From: Bacillota bacterium
Lineage (GTDB): Bacteria > Bacillota > Clostridia > Christensenellales > CAG-138
NCBI GenBank assembly: GCA_023435855.1
Contig: JAEZLG010000203.1
Location: forward strand, 1 to 5,824
DNA: 5,824 nt
Direction of reading: 5' to 3'
Of the stretch, positions 1 through 3,904 are shown piece after piece. The notes beneath the pieces were generated by a model, which saw nothing but the letters and a program-made list of their open reading frames with translations, was not told where the DNA came from and did no database searches. The translations under genes were made by a program, and so were the position numbers. Positions within the stretch are counted from its first letter, which is position 1. Each line of letters opens with the position of its first letter.

Positions 1-698
1 ACGTTAGAGGGAAGCGTCCACGGCGTGGTCGTCCACGCGAGGTAGGAGGCTTCTTCGTCCGAGCAACGGAAACGTACCGTGGCGGAGGCTTCCTTCACGT
101 CCTTATAGCCCTGTGCCACCTCATGCGAGGAAAGCGCTGTGCCGCAGCGCGGGCAGTAGGGCACGATTTTGTGCCCTTTATAGAGAAGTCCCTTTTTGTA
201 GATCTCCTTTATCGCCCACCATTCGGATTCGATATAGTCGTTCTCGTAGGTCACATAGGGGTGTTCCATATCCGCCCAGAAACCCACCTGATCGCTCATT
301 TCTTCCCAATCGGCCTTGTATTTCCAAACCGAATGCTTGCACTTTTCGATAAACGGCTCCACGCCGTATGCTTCGATCTGCTCTTTACCGTCCAGACCAA
401 GCTCCTTTTCCACCTCAAGCTCCACGGGCAGGCCGTGTGTATCCCAGCCGGCTTTTCTTAAAACATCGTAACCCTTCATGGTCTTGTAGCGGGGCACAAG
501 GTCCTTGATGGCACGGGTAAGGACATGGCCTATGTGCGGCTTGCCGTTGGCGGTCGGCGGTCCGTCATAAAACGTATAGGCCGGTGCGCCTTTTCTTAGT
601 TCCACGCTTTTTTCAAAGATGCGGTTTTCTTTCCAGAATGTAAGCGTTTGCTTCTCCCGCCCCGCGAAATCAAGCGATGTAGATACCTTTTTATACAT
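1..698 (-). CDS. ileS: Isoleucyl-tRNA synthetase, type 2 (5' part, cut by the window edge)
   Basis: Class I aminoacyl-tRNA synthetase that charges tRNA-Ile with isoleucine in the cytoplasm. Only the first 232 codons are in the window; the full enzyme is usually over 1000 residues. Visible landmarks are the Rossmann-fold start YDGPPTANGKPHIGH with the HIGH signature at residues 55-58, the GWDTHGLPVE block at 84-93, a CPRC cysteine pair at 182-185, and TTTPWTLPSN at 223-232, which opens the CP1 editing domain. The spacing and wording (IKDLVPRY, MKGYDV, RKAGWDTHG) match the eukaryote-like IleRS2 group, not the E. coli type (LHDGPPYANG). The ATG at 698 is chosen because AGGAG (712-708) lies 9 nt upstream and no other start fits. 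The gene follows a T-box leader that reads an Ile codon, which independently supports the assignment. The HIGH motif is intact. No odd features are seen. Confidence 0.96.
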   Translation of the reverse strand, partial: MYKKVSTSLDFAGREKQTLTFWKENRIFEKSVELRKGAPAYTFYDGPPTANGKPHIGHVLTRAIKDLVPRYKTMKGYDVLRKAGWDTHGLPVELEVEKELGLDGKEQIEAYGVEPFIEKCKHSVWKYKADWEEMSDQVGFWADMEHPYVTYENDYIESEWWAIKEIYKKGLLYKGHKIVPYCPRCGTALSSHEVAQGYKDVKEASATVRFRCSDEEASYLAWTTTPWTLPSN

Positions 699-732
699 GC
701 TTTCCAACTCCTATTAGATCAATAAGGTATGC

Positions 733-762
733 AAAAACCGCGCCCCGAATACGGGACGCGGT
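733..762 (-). terminator. Intrinsic terminator of the T-box leader
   Basis: On the minus strand an 11-bp stem with one G-T wobble (762-752 pairing with 747-737) closes on a TATT loop and runs into a five-T tract (737-733). This is the terminator that competes with the T-box antiterminator. The GGTACCGCG part of the T-box lies just upstream, so the ACCGCG segment of the terminator arm can be shared between the two alternative folds. ileS starts about 35 nt further on. Confidence 0.9.
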
Positions 763-984
763 AAACTCGCGCGGTACCACCCGATTTGACGCAAGAAAAA
801 CCTCGCGTCCTCTCGACCCCCTGTAACGTGAGGAGCACGTCCCCGCTTACTTACTTAAATGTTCCGCGGGGCGCTCATGGGCGATGCGTACGGGAAAGAA
901 CTGCCGCCGCGCTTGCACCATACCGCGGCTCGCTTGGGCTTCTTACTCCGCCGTGTGTCCCACTCGGCGCTTTAAAATGAATAT
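733..984 (-). promoter_or_regulatory. T-box leader sensing tRNA-Ile (ileS leader)
   Basis: A tRNA-responsive antitermination leader lies between the ileS promoter and its start codon. The hallmark T-box sequence GGGTGGTACCGCG is at 782-770; its UGGU bulge would pair with the ACCA end of uncharged tRNA. Upstream parts can be traced in order. Stem I has a GCGC/GCGC base (970-967 with 874-871), flanking GA and AUGA kink-turn bases, an AGUA specifier-loop motif at 947-944, and a distal GCCGC/GCGGC arm (929-925 with 910-906). Stem II follows (about 870-866 with 846-842). A IIA/B pseudoknot has loop CTCCT (835-831) able to pair with AGGGG (822-818). Stem III is an 8-bp hairpin (809-802 with 795-788). 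The best specifier is ATC at 885-883 followed by a purine, an Ile codon. An ATT at about 860-858 lies inside the Stem II loop and is less likely to be the specifier. The short plus-strand ORF across this leader is not a gene. Confidence 0.93.
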
Positions 985-1019
985 ACAGTGATTATATGCA
1001 GAATTTTCGGTTTTGTAAA
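984..1019 (-). promoter_or_regulatory. Promoter of ileS
   Basis: The -35 is TTTACA (1019-1014), one mismatch from consensus. A 17-bp spacer and a perfect TATAAT -10 (996-991) follow. The predicted transcription start is near 984, giving a leader of about 285 nt that holds the whole T-box. The promoter lies in the 80-bp gap after the phosphotransferase gene, so ileS is independently transcribed. No clear terminator separates it from that gene. Confidence 0.8.
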
Positions 1020-1063
1020 GAGGGATGCCATCTGATTTACATGATTTTCGCTTATGGCGTGAA

Positions 1064-2053
1064 TTACCCCCCATGTTCCAATATCGAAAACGCCTGCTTA
1101 TAAAATGCAGCGCTCGCGCTGACGTTTCGCCACCAGCCGTAGTTAAAAAGCGTATAACGGTAGTATTTCTCTACCTCCATAATTAACGCGAGATAGCCTA
1201 AGCCTACCGCATAACGTATCCTTTCGTCCTTGTCCGCCAGAATAGGCTTTTGTGCGACCGCATTATACGCTTCAAGGCTTGCCTTTTTCTTTTCAAGCGG
1301 CAGCATGGTTTCAAAGCACACAAAATCGCAGATGCGATCGCCCCAAAAGCTGCGCTCAGGGTCAAGCCATGCGTAGCGCAGTTTGCCGTTCTCGCGGGAG
1401 CATAGTACATTGGGCGACCAAAGGTCAAAATTCACCATACAACATTCGGCTTTCTCCAAGATCGCCTTATGCTGATTGATAAGCTTAAGAAGCTTTTTCC
1501 CGCGCGGCGTGTGCCTATGTACCCGTTTACAGTCTTTTAGAACAGCCGACACCATGGAGTGAATCGCCAAATACCAAGTATCGTGCAAACCGTTTTGCAC
1601 ATAGCCGAAGCGGTCATTTTTGATTGTGTGCACCTCAGCTGCCATCTTCACTAAGATGAGCGCGGATTCCGTCTTTTCCGCATCCGTAAACTCAGTTTTA
1701 TGAAGCGCAGTGCCGTTTAGCTTTTCCATAATAAAATAGTCGGCATTTAGCTTATCTTTTGTTAAATCCGCCGCGTAAACCTCCGGTACACGTATGGAGG
1801 TATGCTCGCGTATCTTTTGATACCAATATAGCTCCGATGCCATCATGTTCTTTTCCAAGGTCATAACGGCAACTGCAGACGAAGGAGCTATCTTGATTGC
1901 GTATTTCTTTTGATCGACCCCTGTCGCGCTAAACACAGCATTGTATTCACCCTCCCCGAGCGGTACGATATCCGTCACGCCCGTGATGCCGTTTTGCGTA
2001 AAAAGCGCTTTAACCTCGTCCTCAGTTAGATTATACTTCGTTCTGCTTATCAT
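1064..2053 (-). CDS. APH-fold (aminoglycoside phosphotransferase family) phosphotransferase, substrate unknown
   Basis: A predicted cytoplasmic, ATP- or GTP-dependent small-molecule kinase of 329 residues with the protein-kinase-like APH fold. A nucleotide-loop sequence PLGEGEYNAVF is at 31-41, a candidate phosphate-anchoring Lys is in YAIKIAP (K54), and E74 may be its helix partner. The hinge region is YFIMEKLNG (106-114). The catalytic loop VNFDLWSPNVL (207-217) carries the expected catalytic Asp (D210) and metal-binding Asn (N215). WLDPERSFWGD (229-239) supplies the second metal Asp (D231). The usual His of the HxD triad is Asn (N208). The start chosen is ATG at 2053: AGGTGA (2064-2059) lies 5 nt before it, whereas the possible upstream GTG at 2062 falls inside that ribosome binding site. 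The gene follows the HAAS membrane gene by 33 nt and is probably in its operon. The family includes antibiotic, choline, homoserine, fructosamine and sugar kinases; the sequence does not decide the substrate. Confidence 0.85.
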   Translation of the reverse strand: MISRTKYNLTEDEVKALFTQNGITGVTDIVPLGEGEYNAVFSATGVDQKKYAIKIAPSSAVAVMTLEKNMMASELYWYQKIREHTSIRVPEVYAADLTKDKLNADYFIMEKLNGTALHKTEFTDAEKTESALILVKMAAEVHTIKNDRFGYVQNGLHDTWYLAIHSMVSAVLKDCKRVHRHTPRGKKLLKLINQHKAILEKAECCMVNFDLWSPNVLCSRENGKLRYAWLDPERSFWGDRICDFVCFETMLPLEKKKASLEAYNAVAQKPILADKDERIRYAVGLGYLALIMEVEKYYRYTLFNYGWWRNVSASAAFYKQAFSILEHGG

Positions 2054-2086
2054 GCATGTCACCTAAAGAATGCAGTTTTATGTTGC

Positions 2087-3097
2087 TTACATCGCTTTTT
2101 TCTTGAGCATCTTCGCCGCATTTGTACCGGTATCCATAACAAACGCAAATATAAACATGAACGGGAAGAAGCGGATTACGTTTTCCCAAATGACGCCAAA
2201 GAATGGCTCGGTAACATTAAAGTACTTCAGCACGTCCGGCAGGAAACTTGCGTTCCAAATAGAACCGTCGCCGAACATAATAAGCTGCAATGCAAGGCAT
2301 GCGGCAAGGAGCACTGTGACGATGGCAAACCTGCGACCACCATGCGCCGCATCAAGATAGCTGTAAATTTCTTTGCCTATTTGCAGCAGCATAGCGATTA
2401 AGATAATAGGTATTAACGCCTGCACACGCACAAAATTAAACAAGGGGATAAACCCGTCCGGCGTATAGAAGGAAAATATGTTTGTTGCAAACGCAAACAG
2501 CAACGAAAACAACAGTGTTAAACAAACGGAAACGATAACCCCGGCAAGGCTTGCAGGATGCTCGGGCAGTTTTTGAACGGGCGGAAGATCAAACGGGCCT
2601 GCTTGCGTATCAAAGTCGATATCGTCAAGCTTTACCTCTTTGTATTCAAGTATCGCGAAGATAAATGTGATAATCCCCAAGGCCGTAAACACACCTGTGA
2701 CGGCGCTCGCAAACCACTGCGCTATGGCCATGTACCAACTTAGCTCACCAAGGATCGCTTGGATGAACATCGCTAAGGCGAGCGCACTGGGCAGCACAGC
2801 CGCGACGATCATGACGATTTTTATGTAGAGCGGGTAGATCTTCGAGCCGATGAGTACCCGCCCTTCCGTGCTTTTATACTTCGCGCCGAATTCTTTTGGT
2901 GAACCTAATTCCACAAATACCGCCTCGAGCTGCTTTTTTGTGGGCGGCAGGCCATTGGAACGCTCAAGAAGCATATCGTTTATAAGCGCGCGAAGTTCAC
3001 GTACCGCATCCTCGCGCCCGGCGTACGGCATATAGCGCGCCGCTTGGTAAACGTAGCGCTCAATCATATCCTCAATAAATGCCCGTTCGGTTTCCAT
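2087..3097 (-). CDS. HAAS/DUF1700-type multi-pass membrane protein, PadR partner
   Basis: A 336-residue protein of unknown molecular function. The N-terminal 80 or so residues are soluble and helical (about 1-75: alternating charged helices, then a LGSPKEFGAKY segment at 64-74). This resembles the HAAS domain commonly encoded next to PadR repressors. Hydrophobic stretches suggesting about six membrane helices lie near residues 91-115, 122-150, 183-207, 224-243, 256-275 and 307-323. An acidic, proline-rich linker (about 151-182) separates the second and third. The C-terminus ends in a basic LKKKAM. The start is ATG at 3097, not an earlier in-frame codon, because GGAGG (about 3109-3105) sits 7 nt upstream. 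Only 2 nt separate it from the padR stop, so its ribosome binding site lies inside padR and translation is probably coupled. It may pass an envelope signal to, or be a target of, the PadR protein; this is inference from gene pairing. Confidence 0.82.
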   Translation of the reverse strand: METERAFIEDMIERYVYQAARYMPYAGREDAVRELRALINDMLLERSNGLPPTKKQLEAVFVELGSPKEFGAKYKSTEGRVLIGSKIYPLYIKIVMIVAAVLPSALALAMFIQAILGELSWYMAIAQWFASAVTGVFTALGIITFIFAILEYKEVKLDDIDFDTQAGPFDLPPVQKLPEHPASLAGVIVSVCLTLLFSLLFAFATNIFSFYTPDGFIPLFNFVRVQALIPIILIAMLLQIGKEIYSYLDAAHGGRRFAIVTVLLAACLALQLIMFGDGSIWNASFLPDVLKYFNVTEPFFGVIWENVIRFFPFMFIFAFVMDTGTNAAKMLKKKAM

Positions 3098-3099
3098 AT

Positions 3100-3438
3100 T
3101 CAATCCTCCGATAATAGATTCGTCACGCTGATGGAAAATTCTCCCCAAAATGCTTTGAGGCGTTGATAAAGCACTTCGCCCTCCGCCGTCCGCGCATAAT
3201 ATTTGCGCGGCTTGGGCTCGTTAAGCTCCCACGAGCTGATTAACAACCCCTGCTTTTCAAGCCGTCTTAGGAGTGGATACAGGGTATTAGCCTCCGCATC
3301 CACGCCAATCTCGCTTAAACGCTTTTGCAGTGCGTAGCCGTAAGCAGGCTCCTTGGTGCAACCCAGCACACAAAGTACCAGCGTCCCGCGCCGAAGCTCT
3401 GTTACAAGCGAAAGTAGCAGGTCCTCCGTTTCATGCAA
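3100..3438 (-). CDS. PadR-family transcriptional repressor (TTG start)
   Basis: A 112-residue winged-helix regulator, the usual size for short (subfamily 2) PadR proteins, which act as dimers. The N-terminal helix ETEDLLLSLVTELRRGTL leads into VLCVLG (21-26). PAYGYALQKRL (31-41) and the recognition region NTLYPLLRRLEKQGLL (51-66) follow, then the wing with SSWELNEPKPRKYYARTAEGE (68-88). These are the classic PadR blocks. The start chosen is TTG at 3438. A long ribosome binding site GGAGGTGATC fills 3450-3441 with GGAGG 7 nt from the TTG. The longer reading starting at 3489 would run through the promoter and has no ribosome binding site. It is first in a cluster with the HAAS membrane gene and the phosphotransferase gene. 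Autoregulation is likely because a palindrome lies between its -35 and -10. Confidence 0.93.
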   Translation of the reverse strand: MHETEDLLLSLVTELRRGTLVLCVLGCTKEPAYGYALQKRLSEIGVDAEANTLYPLLRRLEKQGLLISSWELNEPKPRKYYARTAEGEVLYQRLKAFWGEFSISVTNLLSED

Positions 3439-3459
3439 GAGATCACCTCCAGTGGAGAT

Positions 3460-3489
3460 ATTATACTGTACGACGCACAGTGATGTCAA
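3460..3489 (-). promoter_or_regulatory. Promoter of the padR-HAAS-phosphotransferase cluster
   Basis: Perfect TTGACA (3489-3484) and perfect TATAAT (3465-3460) are separated by 18 bp. Transcription should start near 3453, giving a leader of only about 15 nt that is mostly ribosome binding site. A full-consensus promoter of this kind is typical of genes kept silent by a repressor. Confidence 0.88.
3465..3481 (-). promoter_or_regulatory. Candidate PadR operator
   Basis: A 17-bp imperfect palindrome, ACTGTGCG-T-CGTACAGT on the minus strand, has 7 of 8 positions matching between arms. It fills the spacer and touches the first base of the -10 hexamer. A dimeric repressor bound here would block polymerase. 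PadR proteins often bind palindromes in their own promoter; that this is the site is inferred from position and symmetry. Confidence 0.6.
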
Positions 3490-3554
3490 TATAAATTATT
3501 AAAGTTTTTCAAATATTGTGCAAGGTGGTTTTAGAAGATTTGACCGGGGCATTT

Positions 3555-3587
3555 TTCTCACTTCGCTTCGCTTCGTTCGAAATGACA
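3555..3587. repeat. CTTCG tandem repeat resembling dispersed clostridial repeats
   Basis: On the plus strand TTCTCA is followed by three CTTCG units, a TTCGAA core and ATGACA. Read on the minus strand it starts TGTCATTTCGAACGAAG, goes on through further CGAAG units and ends at TGAGAAA. Short sequences of this style (TGTCATT...GAAGTGAGAAATCT) are, from memory, scattered in intergenic regions of many Bacillota genomes. Whether it is dispersed in this genome cannot be seen here. Confidence 0.5.
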
Positions 3588-3666
3588 ATTGCATTCAGAC
3601 ACAAGGATGGATATGCCCTGCCAAGCACAACCGTCTCAATTCCAAATCCGACTGCAAAATGTAAAA

Positions 3667-3760
3667 CGTGATAGAAACCACTGCAGCGTCATCTGCGCAT
3701 ATGCCGGGACGGCACATGCGCGAAAGCGAAGCAGCAGAGCATCGATTGTCACGGTTTTTT
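3667..3760 (+). other. Dyad-symmetric element, possible structured RNA or remnant of a repeat
   Basis: An outer stem CGTGATAG (3667-3674) can pair with TTGTCACG (3746-3753) through 8 bp including two G-U pairs, and is followed directly by a six-T run (3755-3760). Inside it a long hairpin has arms GCGCATATGCCG (3695-3706) and CGGCACATGCGC (3710-3721) with one mismatch and a GGA loop. The parts between them could form only weak extra pairs. The nested stems followed by a T-run look like an RNA with an intrinsic terminator on the plus strand. No good promoter was found upstream, and it matches no riboswitch class I know. Confidence 0.4.
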
Positions 3761-3783
3761 CACGATGGTTCCCGATTAATAAT

Positions 3784-3812
3784 TTGAATACTAAAAAATA
3801 ATGTGATACTAT
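3784..3812 (+). promoter_or_regulatory. Candidate promoter of ftsH
   Basis: TTGAAT (3784-3789) and TACTAT (3807-3812) are separated by 17 bp within an AT-rich stretch. An alternative -10 is GATACT (3805-3810) with an upstream TG at 3802-3803, an extended -10 arrangement. Both are imperfect (4 of 6 at the -10). The site is placed about 95 bp before the ftsH start and is the best candidate in the region, but it is weak. Confidence 0.35.
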
Positions 3813-3825
3813 TGTTAGGAAAATA

Positions 3826-3852
3826 GGCGAGGAATGATTTTTTCGCCCTTTT
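3826..3852 (+). terminator. Weak terminator-like hairpin in the ftsH leader
   Basis: GGCGAGGAA (3826-3834) can pair with TTTTTCGCC (3839-3847) through 9 bp including two G-U pairs, with a four-base loop, followed by CTTTT (3848-3852). If the promoter near 3784-3812 is used, this hairpin would lie early in the transcript and could attenuate ftsH. The T-run is short, so it may only be a leader stem. Confidence 0.3.
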
Positions 3853-3865
3853 GTACGCAAAATGT

Positions 3866-3886
3866 GGGTATGCTGTTTACATACTC
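3866..3886 (+). other. Small hairpin just upstream of the ftsH ribosome binding site
   Basis: GGGTATG (3866-3872) can pair with CATACTC (3880-3886) through 7 bp with one G-U pair and a 7-nt loop. It ends 5 nt before the GGGAGG ribosome binding site (3892-3897). It could influence initiation, though a stem this small arises often by chance. Confidence 0.3.
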
Positions 3887-3904
3887 GTTTCGGGAGGACA
3901 TAGT

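Larger units (their letters stand above)
3490..3904. other. Gene-free divergent region between padR and ftsH
   Basis: About 415 bp with no supportable protein gene. It contains an AT-rich stretch next to the padR promoter (3490-3540), a CTTCG repeat (about 3555-3587), a stretch with no recognised features (3588-3666), a dyad-symmetric element (3667-3760), a second AT-rich stretch with a weak candidate ftsH promoter (3775-3815), and leader hairpins ending at the ftsH ribosome binding site. Two open frames here, one on each strand (about 70-75 codons), have no convincing ribosome binding site and no recognisable family, and they overlap each other. I treat them as spurious. Confidence 0.7.

Noticed and set aside
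786..980. Plus-strand open frame of 64 codons
   Set aside because: It lies entirely on the complement of the ileS T-box leader and has no family resemblance or ribosome binding site.
1021..1063. Possible terminator between the phosphotransferase gene and the ileS promoter
   Set aside because: Only a short imperfect dyad around GATGCCATC is visible, with no T-run, so no terminator is called.
3539..3545. TTTGACC, a possible CtsR heat-shock half-site (GGTCAAA on the minus strand) upstream of ftsH
   Set aside because: CtsR sites are tandem heptads; the second heptad is absent, and the site is about 240 bp upstream of the ftsH promoter candidate.
3589..3801. Plus-strand open frame in the padR-ftsH gap, basic and Cys-containing
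   Set aside because: It begins at a TTG without a ribosome binding site. An internal ATG at 3613 has only a weak AAGG upstream. The protein shows no recognisable domain, and the frame runs through the inverted repeats.
3636..3860. Minus-strand open frame of 74 codons in the same gap
   Set aside because: No family resemblance and no convincing ribosome binding site; it overlaps the other spurious frame and the dyad element.
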